This document shows positions 1 to 6,224 of a stretch of DNA of 18,858 bases, piece after piece. The notes under the pieces were generated by a model. It was not told where the DNA came from. It saw only the letters and a program-made list of their open reading frames with translations, and did not search any database. Location of the stretch: NCBI GenBank assembly GCA_036351675.1, contig JAZBPO010000305.1:1-18858 (forward strand), in the 5' to 3' direction. This DNA comes from JAZBPO01 sp036351675 (GTDB taxonomy: Bacteria > Pseudomonadota > Gammaproteobacteria > Pseudomonadales > Azotimanducaceae). A program made the translations under genes and the position numbers. The number at the start of each line of letters is the position of its first letter. The first letter of the stretch is position 1.

Positions 1-1
1 C

Positions 2-70
2 AACGCCTCGGGCAAGTTCCTGAAGCGGGAGGTGAAGGAGACGCTGGTGGCGGAGCTCGGCCGTGGCTGA
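2..70 (+). CDS. Acyl-CoA synthetase / AMP-binding enzyme, C-terminal end only
   Basis: Only the last 22 codons are in the window, ending in TGA at 68-70. The peptide begins NASGKFLKREVKETL, which matches the A10-type motif (N-x-S-G-K-x-x-K-R) at the extreme C-terminus of ANL-superfamily acyl-CoA synthetases and ligases. In that family this lysine contacts the acyl-adenylate and is the usual regulatory acetylation site. The substrate cannot be told from so short a tail. The stop overlaps the GTG start of the next gene by 8 bases, so the two are probably co-translated. Confidence 0.7.
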   Translation, partial: NASGKFLKREVKETLVAELGRG

Positions 71-494
71 CGTGAGGAAGAATGCACTCCCGGCCCTGTT
101 CGCGGCATCGCTGCTCGCGGGGTGCGGCCCCGTCGAGGACACGCGCAGTGCCACCGCCGGGCCACCCGACCCGGAGACCACCTATCGGCGCTATTGCTAC
201 TCCTGCCACGCTTCCGGCGCCGCCGGCGCACCGCGGCTCGGCGACGCGGAGGCCTGGGCGCCGCGCGTGGCACAGGGCTGGAAGACGCTCTTCGACCACA
301 CGCTGAACGGCCTGCGCGGCATGCCGCCGCGGGGCCTGTGCCGGCAGTGCTCCGATGACGAGCTCGATGCGGTGCTGCGCTGGATGCTTGCGCAGTCGGG
401 TGGGCTGCCGGCCGATGCGCCTTCGATCGCCGAATCCGCCTCCGAGTCGCCGATCTCGCCAGCCGTTGACCCGGACGCTGACGCAAGCCGTTGA
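63..494 (+). CDS. Cytochrome c5-family lipoprotein
   Basis: This is a 143-residue monoheme c-type cytochrome, probably an electron carrier on the periplasmic face of a membrane. A hydrophobic leader ends in a lipobox (LLAGC, Cys21). The heme site is CYSCH at residues 45-49. The distal ligand is probably Met87 in RGMPPRG, followed by a C-R-Q-C pair at 93-96. The order CxxCH, GMPPxG, CxxC and then a final amphipathic helix is the hallmark of the cytochrome c5 family, where the second Cys pair forms a disulfide. Residues from about 112 are a Ser/Asp/Ala-rich low-complexity tail. The GTG start at 63 is chosen because GGAG lies 7 bases upstream (52-55) and because it gives a complete lipoprotein signal. 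It overlaps the preceding acyl-CoA synthetase by 8 bases. Its redox partner is not in view. Confidence 0.85.
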   Translation: MADVRKNALPALFAASLLAGCGPVEDTRSATAGPPDPETTYRRYCYSCHASGAAGAPRLGDAEAWAPRVAQGWKTLFDHTLNGLRGMPPRGLCRQCSDDELDAVLRWMLAQSGGLPADAPSIAESASESPISPAVDPDADASR

Positions 495-563
495 ATCCAG
501 AGGACCTTGCTCTGGCCCGGATGCTGCAGCGTAGTGGGGATGAGCCAAGGAGCGAGTCCGACC

Positions 564-1013
564 ATGAGCGAAGATCACCGCCCCGGCCGCGGCACCCATC
601 CACGCCCCGGTGACGTCGTGAGCCGGCCCAAGGGGCTGGTGGAGCACGTCGGCCTCGTCGTCGACGGCGGCCGCGTGCTGCACAACATTCCCGGGCGTGG
701 AGAGCACGTGACCTCGCTTTCGGAGTTCTCGGCGGGGCGTCCCGTGCGCATCGAACGCTCTCCGCCCGAGGAGCGTCTCATGCGTCTCGCCCGGGCCGGT
801 CACGACGGCACCGGGCGCGACTACCACCTGCTGCGCAACAACTGCGAACACACGGTATCGCGGGTGAGTGACGGCGAGCCCCGTTCGCGGCAGCTGCTGG
901 GTTGGTCGCTCGGCGCCGTCGGAGCGGTCGCCGGCGGCCTCCTGCTGCGCCATCCCGGAGGCGCCGTCGCGGGCTTCGAACTCGGCAGGCGCCTCGCCCG
1001 GCGCCTGCGCTGA
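564..1013 (+). CDS. LRAT-like (NlpC/P60-fold) thiol acyltransferase or hydrolase, membrane-anchored
   Basis: The 149-residue protein resembles the lecithin:retinol acyltransferase-like branch of the NlpC/P60 fold. The N-terminal block PGDVVSRPKG.VEHVGLVV contains His28, a second His follows at 40 (RVLHN), and the nucleophile motif NNCEHTV places Cys94 in the NCEH signature of this family. In relatives the His-His-Cys set drives acyl transfer or phospholipid/amide hydrolysis; the substrate here is unknown. After the domain a Gly/Ala/Leu-rich stretch (about 111-128) looks like one membrane helix, followed by a basic Arg-rich end, as in other LRAT-like proteins that tether by a C-terminal helix. 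In-frame starts at 507 (TTG) and 540 (ATG) also exist. The ATG at 564 is preferred because AAGGAG is at 547-552. It stands alone and is convergent with the next gene. Confidence 0.75.
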   Translation: MSEDHRPGRGTHPRPGDVVSRPKGLVEHVGLVVDGGRVLHNIPGRGEHVTSLSEFSAGRPVRIERSPPEERLMRLARAGHDGTGRDYHLLRNNCEHTVSRVSDGEPRSRQLLGWSLGAVGAVAGGLLLRHPGGAVAGFELGRRLARRLR

Positions 1014-1021
1014 CGCCGCGG

Positions 1022-1037
1022 GGCCCGATTGCGGGTC
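1022..1037. terminator. Hairpin between convergent genes, possible bidirectional terminator
   Basis: The segments GGCCCG (1022-1027) and CGGGTC (1032-1037) pair as six base pairs, one of them G-T wobble, around an ATTG loop. The hairpin fills the 22-base gap between two stop codons and overlaps the stop of the minus-strand gene. Neither side has a T-tract, so an intrinsic terminator is only a guess, and short GC-rich hairpins are common by chance in this DNA. Confidence 0.3.
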
Positions 1038-2781
1038 AGGTGTCTGCGCCGTCACCGCTCTCGGAGGACGAATCGCCCTCCGCGCTGTCGCCCTCGTCGC
1101 TGTCGTCTTCGTCGTCGTCGATCTCGATGATCAGCGTCTTGGCTGCGAGGCAGCCGTTGCCGCGACCGGGACCGAAGGCTTCTATCTCCGCGCCGACGAC
1201 GACGTCCTCGCGCGTGCCGGGCATGGACTCGTCGTCGTCCATGACGATGACGATGTCCGTCGCCGGATTCACGACGATGCAGACCTCCGCCCGCGAATCG
1301 TCGTCGTCGGGGGAGACCTGGACCTGATTGCCCGGCCCCAGTGACGCGATCACGCCTTCGACTTCCCGCTCCGGCCCTTCGTCCGAGTCCTCGTCGTCAT
1401 CGTCGTCGTCTTCCCGGATCGCGATCGCGGTGGCGACGATCCCGACGAGGCGGTCGACGTCGTCGAATTCACCGAGGCCGCCGACCCGGACCTCCGTGCC
1501 GGCCACGAGTGCCGAGGCGTCCACGACCTCGCCGCCGCGGGTGAAGATCAGGGCGCCGTCGGCGATGGTGATCGGGAGGCCCGGATCCTCGTCGCTCGAG
1601 CCGTCGCCTGCTTCGTCGTCACCGGACGCGCCGTTCTCTTCACCTTCGGCGCCAGCTTCGTCATCGGACTCGTCCGCGGCGTCGCCCTCGGCCGCGTCTC
1701 CCGCGTCCGGGTCTTCCATGTCGTCGTCCGCGTCTTCCCCGATCCCGTCGAGATCGTCCTCGTCACCGAGCGGGAACACGCCGTCCATGACGTCCATCAG
1801 CACGACGCCCTTCTGGATCTCGAAGGTCTCGCGACCGCCGACGTCGATCAGCAGTGCGTCGAAGACGAAGCCGTCGTCCTCCGCCGCCTCGAAGCGCCCT
1901 GCCACGATGGCCGGAGCTCCGTCATCGACGCCACCCAGTTCGATGGGCGTCGCATCGACGTCGAAGATCGACGTGTCGGCACTCACGACGACGCGTTCAC
2001 AGTCTTCCGGGTCGCCGTCGCCGCGGGTCGTCACGGGCCGCACGCTGCAGAGATCGAAGGCATCGTCGCCCTCCGGCGCCGCGAGGCGCACCACATCCCC
2101 GAGCAGGAAGGTCAGCCGTTCCGGGCGTTCACCGACGTCCGTGTCATCGTCGTCGTCGGGGTCGATGACATCGACGAAGGCGACTGGACGGAGCTTCAGG
2201 GCGCCGGTGCCTGTCTCGACGATCGATCCGCGTGCGTCGAGATCGATCTGCACGATGAGCGTCCCGTTCTCGGCCAGATCGAAGCAGCCGCGGGGATTGA
2301 GATCGATGAAGCCGCGTTCCGTCAGTTCTGCGTCCCTGCTCTCGAGCACGGTCCCGTCTTCGGCGAGGACGGTCAGCTCGATGCGCTCGACGTCGAGGCG
2401 GATCTTGCAGTACTCGCCGGCCGGGACGGCGTCCGACTCGCCCAGGAACTCCGTCGTCGCGTCGAGGGCGAGCAGGTCGATCGTCTCCGTCTCCTCGGAG
2501 ATGACGACGGCCTCGGCGTCCTCATCGTCGTCTTCGGGCAGCAGGGCGATGCGTGTCACCGTGAGGAGGATCTGGTCGAAGGCATCGGAGGGTGCATCAC
2601 CCAGGGTGACGCCGATGGTGCCGGTCGCGGCAGGTGCCCCGGCGCCTCCGGCCCCGCCACCGCCCGCGGGTGCAGCGGCCGGAGCCGAGCTGCCGCCACC
2701 GCCGCAGGCCGCGAGGCTCGCGGTCAACAGGAGCAGGGAACCGAGACGTGTCGGCAGGGTGAGGTCGATCATCTTGCCCAT
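1036..2781 (-). CDS. Acidic DUF4382-domain lipoprotein with Asp-rich linker
   Basis: The 581-residue exported lipoprotein has leader MGKMIDL..., a hydrophobic core and lipobox SLAAC (Cys26), then a Gly/Ala/Ser spacer. Residues about 50-205 match the DUF4382 pattern: a GTIGVTLGDAP opening, an IDLLAL/FLGE block, an AGEYCKIRLDVE strand, and a DLDARGSIVETG.. LKLRP close. The C-terminal part (from about residue 465) resembles the DUF5666 beta-rich domain (VEGVIASLGPGN). Between them lies a linker of about 60 residues (about 340-402) made almost entirely of Asp, Glu, Ala, Gly and Ser, with thrombospondin-3-like DxDxDG spacing; calcium binding is an inference. A second run of Asp/Glu ends the protein. 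An in-frame ATG at 2805 exists, but the ATG at 2781 is preferred because GGAG lies 8 bases before it and it gives a cleaner leader. The molecular role of DUF4382 is not established. Confidence 0.8.
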   Translation of the reverse strand: MGKMIDLTLPTRLGSLLLLTASLAACGGGGSSAPAAAPAGGGGAGGAGAPAATGTIGVTLGDAPSDAFDQILLTVTRIALLPEDDDEDAEAVVISEETETIDLLALDATTEFLGESDAVPAGEYCKIRLDVERIELTVLAEDGTVLESRDAELTERGFIDLNPRGCFDLAENGTLIVQIDLDARGSIVETGTGALKLRPVAFVDVIDPDDDDDTDVGERPERLTFLLGDVVRLAAPEGDDAFDLCSVRPVTTRGDGDPEDCERVVVSADTSIFDVDATPIELGGVDDGAPAIVAGRFEAAEDDGFVFDALLIDVGGRETFEIQKGVVLMDVMDGVFPLGDEDDLDGIGEDADDDMEDPDAGDAAEGDAADESDDEAGAEGEENGASGDDEAGDGSSDEDPGLPITIADGALIFTRGGEVVDASALVAGTEVRVGGLGEFDDVDRLVGIVATAIAIREDDDDDDEDSDEGPEREVEGVIASLGPGNQVQVSPDDDDSRAEVCIVVNPATDIVIVMDDDESMPGTREDVVVGAEIEAFGPGRGNGCLAAKTLIIEIDDDEDDSDEGDSAEGDSSSESGDGADT

Positions 2782-2829
2782 GACGGACACTCCGTATATT
2801 CGCATTTCGTAGCGAACGGGAGCGTAACG

Positions 2830-2850
2830 CCTGCACCCTCGATGTGCAGG
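2830..2850. promoter_or_regulatory. 21-bp perfect inverted repeat, possible operator
   Basis: CCTGCAC at 2830-2836 and GTGCAGG at 2844-2850 are exact inverse complements with a 7-base spacer. It lies about 50 bases upstream of the DUF4382 lipoprotein start (minus strand) and about 185 bases before the divergent ATPase gene. The size and symmetry suit a dimeric regulator, but no known consensus is recognised and no regulator gene adjoins it. Confidence 0.3.
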
Positions 2851-3024
2851 GGTTCACGGTCCGGCCGGCGCCGTTCCTGCAGCCGTCGCGTGCCGCCGTC
2901 GACTACGGCGATCCGCATGCTCCCCATCCCCACCCCCCCAGCGCCATCCGCGCCCCCGGCCCCGGAACGGCCTGCCACAGCGCTCGCGTGGGGTGACGCT
3001 GGCCGGGCCGCTGTCGCCAGCAGC

Positions 3025-3030
3025 TATGCT
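3025..3030 (+). promoter_or_regulatory. -10-like box TATGCT just before the ATPase start codon
   Basis: TATGCT ends only 6 bases before the ATG at 3037. A typical start point about 7 bases downstream would put transcription initiation at or next to the ATG, giving a leaderless mRNA. No Shine-Dalgarno sequence and no clear -35 are visible. Confidence 0.3.
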
Positions 3031-3036
3031 TGCCGC

Positions 3037-4203
3037 ATGCTCGACATCCTCGCCGTCGCCAACTACCGCTCGCTGCGCGCGTTCGTCGCGCCGCTAGGCC
3101 GGTTGACGCTCGTCACCGGCGCCAACGGGTCCGGCAAGTCGAGCCTCTATCGTTCCCTGCGCCTGCTGGCCGACGTGGCTCATGGTCGCGTCATCCCTTC
3201 CATCGCCCGCGAGGGCGGGCTCGATTCCCTGCTCTGGGCGGGCCCCGAGGCCTTCGGCCGACAGGTGAAGCGCGGCGAACACGCCGTACAGGGTACGGTG
3301 CGACAGGCGGAGGTGGCCCTGCGGCTCGGCTTCGTCGCCGACGGCCTCGGCTACGCGATCGATCTCGGCCTGCCGGCGCCCGTGCCACGAACGCTCTTCC
3401 AGCGCGACCCGGAGATCAAGCGCGAGGTGATCTGGCATGGCGAGAGCTGGCACGACCGCCGCGCCCTCGTCGATCGCCGCGGCCCGCACGTGCGCGTGCG
3501 CGACGAGACCGGCGCCTGGCGCACGCAGGCGACGGATCTCGCGACCTTCGACAGCATGCTGGCGCGCGCGGCGGGCGATCACACGGTTCCGGAAGCGCTC
3601 GCGCTGCGCGAGATGCTGCGGAGCTGGCGCTTCTACGATCACTTCCGCTGCGATGCGGAATCACCCGCCCGCGCCGCGCACATGGGCGTGCGCACCCCCG
3701 TGCTCTCCGACGACGGCCACGACCTCGCCAGCGCCTGGCGCACGATCGTCGAGATCGGTGACGAAGACGGTCTGGCCATGGCGCTCGAGGACGCCTTCCC
3801 GGGTGCGTCGGTAGAGATCGAGGTGAGCGCAGGTCGCTTCGAGCTGCAGTTCCGGCAGCCCGGCCTGCTGCGCCCCCTCGCGCAGGCTGAACTCTCGGAC
3901 GGTACGCTCCGCTACCTGCTGCTGATCACGGCGCTGCTGACGCCGCGGCCGCCGCCGCTCATGGTGCTGAACGAACCGGAGACGAGCCTCCATCCGGACC
4001 TGTTGCCGCCCCTCGGGCGCCTCATGCGCCGCTATGCCGAGCGCGATCCGCTCTGGGTCGTCTCGCACGCGCCGGTGCTGCGCGAGGCGCTGCTCGAGGT
4101 GCCCGGCTCGGTCCACCTCGAGCTCGACAAGGACCTGGGCGAGACCTTCGTGCAGGGCATGGGGACCTTCGATGGTCCCGCCTGGAAGTGGCCGAAACGC
4201 TAA
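3037..4203 (+). CDS. AAA/ABC-type ATPase (AAA_21-like)
   Basis: The 388-residue ATPase is of the SMC/ABC-like class found in AAA_21 and OLD-type proteins. Residues 1-36 read LAVANYRSLRAF...LVTGANGSGKSS, the typical N-terminal strand followed by the Walker A loop (28-36). A signature-like LSDGTLR lies near 285-292. The Walker B region is LMVLNEPETSLHP (308-320), with Asn in place of the usual Asp before Glu313, a variant common in this branch. The switch His is in VVSHAP (His344). The middle, about residues 60-240, is the variable helical insertion. No TOPRIM nuclease domain follows Walker B, so it is a stand-alone ATPase and not an OLD nuclease. The frame is open far upstream, but homology and the MLDIL start favour 3037. 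It heads a three-gene run with a glyoxalase-fold protein (18 bases later) and upp. Its partner and role are unknown. Confidence 0.8.
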   Translation: MLDILAVANYRSLRAFVAPLGRLTLVTGANGSGKSSLYRSLRLLADVAHGRVIPSIAREGGLDSLLWAGPEAFGRQVKRGEHAVQGTVRQAEVALRLGFVADGLGYAIDLGLPAPVPRTLFQRDPEIKREVIWHGESWHDRRALVDRRGPHVRVRDETGAWRTQATDLATFDSMLARAAGDHTVPEALALREMLRSWRFYDHFRCDAESPARAAHMGVRTPVLSDDGHDLASAWRTIVEIGDEDGLAMALEDAFPGASVEIEVSAGRFELQFRQPGLLRPLAQAELSDGTLRYLLLITALLTPRPPPLMVLNEPETSLHPDLLPPLGRLMRRYAERDPLWVVSHAPVLREALLEVPGSVHLELDKDLGETFVQGMGTFDGPAWKWPKR

Positions 4204-4221
4204 GCAGGGAGGGACACGGCC

Positions 4222-4593
4222 ATGCGTATCGGAACGACCACGCCCATCCTGCGGAGCTTCGACGAGACCGAGGCGAAGCGCTTCTACGTGGACTACCTCG
4301 GTTTCACGGTCGACTGGGAACACCGTTTCGAACCGGGCCTGCCTCTTTACATGCAGGTCTCACGCGAAGGCTGCGTGCTGCACGTCTCCGAGCATCATGG
4401 TGACTGCAGTCCCGGTGCGGCGCTGCGCATCGCGGTCGAGGACCTCGACGCGCTGCACGCGGAGCTGACGGCGCGAGGGCATCCGCGACAGCGCCCGGGT
4501 ATCGAGGCCATGCCCTTCGGAACCCGCGACATGGCGCTGCTCGACCCCTTCCACAACCGTCTGATCTTCACCGAAGCGGCCGGCGACGCATGA
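4222..4593 (+). CDS. Glyoxalase / bleomycin-resistance-superfamily protein
   Basis: The 123-residue protein has the vicinal-oxygen-chelate fold. It opens with PILRSFDETEAKRFYVDYLGF, then DWEHRFEPG, a VLHVSEHHGD strand, an EDLDALHAEL helix, and a close DPFHNRLIF, the order seen in the bleomycin-binding/glyoxalase family. These small proteins act as dimers that either sequester a drug or catalyse metal-dependent chemistry. The family is too broad to name a substrate, and resistance should not be assumed. The ribosome site GGGAGGG lies at 4207-4213. The stop overlaps the upp start by four bases (ATGA at 4590), so expression is coupled to upp and probably to the upstream ATPase. Confidence 0.85.
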   Translation: MRIGTTTPILRSFDETEAKRFYVDYLGFTVDWEHRFEPGLPLYMQVSREGCVLHVSEHHGDCSPGAALRIAVEDLDALHAELTARGHPRQRPGIEAMPFGTRDMALLDPFHNRLIFTEAAGDA

Positions 4594-5219
4594 AGGCGCT
4601 CACGGTCGTCGACCATCCGCTCGTGCAGCACAAGCTCTCGATCCTGCGCGACCGCGAGACGTCGACCTCGAAGTTCCGGCAGCTGCTGCGCGAGATCAGC
4701 CAGTTCCTCGCCTACGAGGTGACGCGGGACCTGCCCCTGACGACGCGTACGGTCCGGACGCCGCTGTGCGCGATGGAGGCGCCGACGCTCGCGGGCCCGA
4801 AGCTGGTGTTCGTCTCCATCCTGCGCGCGGGCAACGGCCTCCTCGACGGCATGCTCGAACTCGTGCCCTCGGCACGGGTCGGCTTCGTGGGGCTGTATCG
4901 CGACGAGTCGACGCTCGAGCCCGTGGAGTACTACCGAAAGCTGCCCGAGCGCCTCGACGAGCGTCTCGTGATCGCCGTCGATCCCATGCTCGCCACGGGC
5001 AACTCGGCCGTGGCGGCCATCGACTTCGTGAAGGAGGCCGGCGCGCGGGAGATCCGCTTCTGCTGCCTGGTCGCCGCGCCGGAGGGCGTCGAACGGCTGC
5101 AGGCGGCGCATCCCGACGTACCGATCGTCACGGCCGCCCTCGACGAGAAGCTGAACGAGCAGGGCTACATCGTCCCGGGCCTCGGAGACGCCGGTGATCG
5201 CATGTTCGGGACGAAGTAG
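4590..5219 (+). CDS. upp: Uracil phosphoribosyltransferase
   Basis: The 209-residue enzyme is the usual length for Upp, which makes UMP from uracil and PRPP in cytoplasmic pyrimidine salvage. The N-terminus VVDHPLVQHKLSILRD is characteristic. SILRAGNGLLDG (about 76-87) is the conserved hood and pyrophosphate region. The PRPP-binding loop DPMLATGNS covers 131-139. The C-terminal uracil site GYIVPGLGDAGDR is intact. It shares an ATGA overlap with the glyoxalase-fold gene. A cytosine deaminase gene lies immediately beyond on the opposite strand, so the pair could feed cytosine into UMP. Nothing looks degraded; confidence is high. Confidence 0.97.
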   Translation: MKALTVVDHPLVQHKLSILRDRETSTSKFRQLLREISQFLAYEVTRDLPLTTRTVRTPLCAMEAPTLAGPKLVFVSILRAGNGLLDGMLELVPSARVGFVGLYRDESTLEPVEYYRKLPERLDERLVIAVDPMLATGNSAVAAIDFVKEAGAREIRFCCLVAAPEGVERLQAAHPDVPIVTAALDEKLNEQGYIVPGLGDAGDRMFGTK

Positions 5220-5223
5220 GCGC

Positions 5224-5238
5224 CGGGCTCAGCGCCCG
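5224..5238. terminator. Hairpin at the upp / cytosine deaminase convergence
   Basis: CGGGC (5224-5228) and GCCCG (5234-5238) form a 5-bp stem around TCAGC, which includes the deaminase stop codon. Outer GGCG (5219-5222) and CGCC can extend it across an internal loop. It sits in the 9-base gap between convergent stops. There is no T-tract, so terminator function is uncertain. Confidence 0.25.
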
Positions 5239-5693
5239 ACGTCGCCGAGCCACTTCGGGCGCGTCGCCGGGTCCTGCTGGAAGCGCCTGTTGAGTGCCAT
5301 CGACGGCGCGTGCGCGATCACCGTCACGCGCACGCCGTGCTCCCGGAGCCAGTCCTCGTTGGTGTCGAAGTCGGCCGTGTTCTCGGCGTCGAGGATCACC
5401 ACCTCCGGAATGCGGAACAGGCGGATCGCCCCGGCGCACATGGCGCAGGGCGAGAGGGTGGTGAAGAGGATGGCCCGCGAGAGGTCGTGGTCGTGGCCGG
5501 CGCGCTCGATGCAGTCCGTCTCGCCGTGGAGGATCGAGCTGCCCTGCTGGATGCGCCGGTTGTGCCCGGTGGCGATCAGCTCGCCGTCGAGCACGAGGGC
5601 CGCGCCGACGGGAACGCCGCCCTCGTCGAAGCTCTCGCGGGCCGCCTCGTAGGCGGCTTCCGTTCCGAGCTCGAGGACGGCGTCCCGGTCCAT
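5229..5693 (-). CDS. Cytosine deaminase, yeast Fcy1-like
   Basis: The 154-residue zinc nucleobase deaminase is of the CDA fold. Zinc and catalytic residues are HGE (His56, Glu58) and PCAMC (Cys83, Cys86). Beyond the generic motifs it tracks yeast Fcy1: EGGVPVGA near the N-terminus, GHNRR with Asn45, TTLSPC before the zinc cysteines, and a C-terminal RPKWLGDVG in which Trp148 and Asp151 keep the W-x-x-D spacing of the yeast residues that close over cytosine. This makes cytosine deaminase (cytosine to uracil) more likely than guanine or tRNA-adenosine deaminase. It is unrelated to E. coli CodA, an amidohydrolase. It lies 5 bases after a DUF3617 gene on the same strand and faces upp, whose product would take up the uracil. 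Activity is inferred from the conserved residues. Confidence 0.8.
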   Translation of the reverse strand: MDRDAVLELGTEAAYEAARESFDEGGVPVGAALVLDGELIATGHNRRIQQGSSILHGETDCIERAGHDHDLSRAILFTTLSPCAMCAGAIRLFRIPEVVILDAENTADFDTNEDWLREHGVRVTVIAHAPSMALNRRFQQDPATRPKWLGDVGR

Positions 5694-5698
5694 GCGCG

Positions 5699-6124
5699 TC
5701 AGAGGCAGGCGCCGATGCGACGGCCCGCCCAGTCGTGGCCGAGCGTGAAGGACCGTCCGGCGCCGGGCATGGCGGGGTTCATGGTGACACTGCCGCGGAT
5801 CGTGTCGCCGACGGCGGTCATGATGCCGCTGCCGTCGGTGGTGCGGCCGTTCGCTTCACAGCTGAAGCGCCAGCTCAGTTCGCGGCTGTTCTCGTCGACC
5901 TCGCCGAGACGGCAGGGGCCCATGGGGGTCGTGAACGGCAACGGGTCGAGCCTGGTTTCCCGGATGCACTGTCGCTGCGACGCCATCTGATTGCCCATGA
6001 GGCCACCCTTCATCGTCACCCGGAACTCCCAGAGTCCGGGTTCGAGTTCGAGCGCCAGGGCGGACGGCGCCGAGGCGAGGGTGGCGAGGAGCAGGGCGAC
6101 AGGTCGGCTGTTTCGCGTCGACAT
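5699..6124 (-). CDS. DUF3617-family secreted protein
   Basis: This 141-residue periplasmic protein has a Sec signal (MSTRNSRPVALLL..., cleavage probably after ALA at residue 24). The mature part opens with LEPGLWEFRVTM, the usual start of DUF3617, and has four cysteines (RQC, GPC, FSC, GAC) that probably pair as disulfides, with a late MTAVGDTIRGSVTM beta segment. The family's function is unknown. The frame extends upstream without a stop to 6310, but that part is Arg-rich noncoding translation. The ATG at 6124 has GGAG 5 bases upstream and begins the signal peptide. It ends 5 bases before the cytosine deaminase start, so the two are likely co-transcribed; no shared biochemical role is evident. 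Confidence 0.75.
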   Translation of the reverse strand: MSTRNSRPVALLLATLASAPSALALELEPGLWEFRVTMKGGLMGNQMASQRQCIRETRLDPLPFTTPMGPCRLGEVDENSRELSWRFSCEANGRTTDGSGIMTAVGDTIRGSVTMNPAMPGAGRSFTLGHDWAGRRIGACL

Positions 6125-6156
6125 GCGAACTCCGGGAGCGGGTGCATTCGCGTCGA
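6112..6156. repeat. 10-bp direct repeat flanking a translation start
   Basis: TTCGCGTCGA occurs at 6112-6121 and again at 6147-6156, 35 bases apart, one copy inside and one upstream of the DUF3617 start. The upstream copy is also part of a short hairpin, GCATTCG (6144-6150) with CGAACGC (6154-6160). It may be coincidence. Confidence 0.35.
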
Positions 6157-6224
6157 ACGCTCCGCCGGCGGGCGCACGGACGTCAACGGCGGACCGGCGA
6201 ACGGCCCGTGCCCCGCGACGACCG

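Noticed and set aside
2782..2805. Upstream ATG (2805) for the DUF4382 lipoprotein
   Set aside because: The 2781 ATG has GGAG at 8 bases and gives a normal lipoprotein leader; the earlier ATG has no ribosome site. It cannot be fully excluded.
1328..2812. Long plus-strand open frame opposite the DUF4382 lipoprotein
   Set aside because: It is Ser/Pro/Arg-rich with no domain, and arises because the Asp/Glu-rich minus-strand gene leaves few stops on the other strand. The minus frame has a signal peptide, lipobox, ribosome site and recognisable domains.
2842..3036. N-terminal extension of the ATPase to 2842
   Set aside because: The translation is Arg/Ser/Pro-rich and non-homologous; the family starts at LDILAVANYRSLR, matching ATG 3037.
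3661..4323. Minus-strand open frame opposite the ATPase C-terminus
   Set aside because: It lies antisense to Walker B and the switch-His region of the real gene and has no family resemblance.
4222..4593. Naming the glyoxalase-fold gene as a bleomycin-resistance determinant
   Set aside because: The fold is shared by many functions. No sequence feature proves drug binding, and the operon context (upp) does not suggest resistance.
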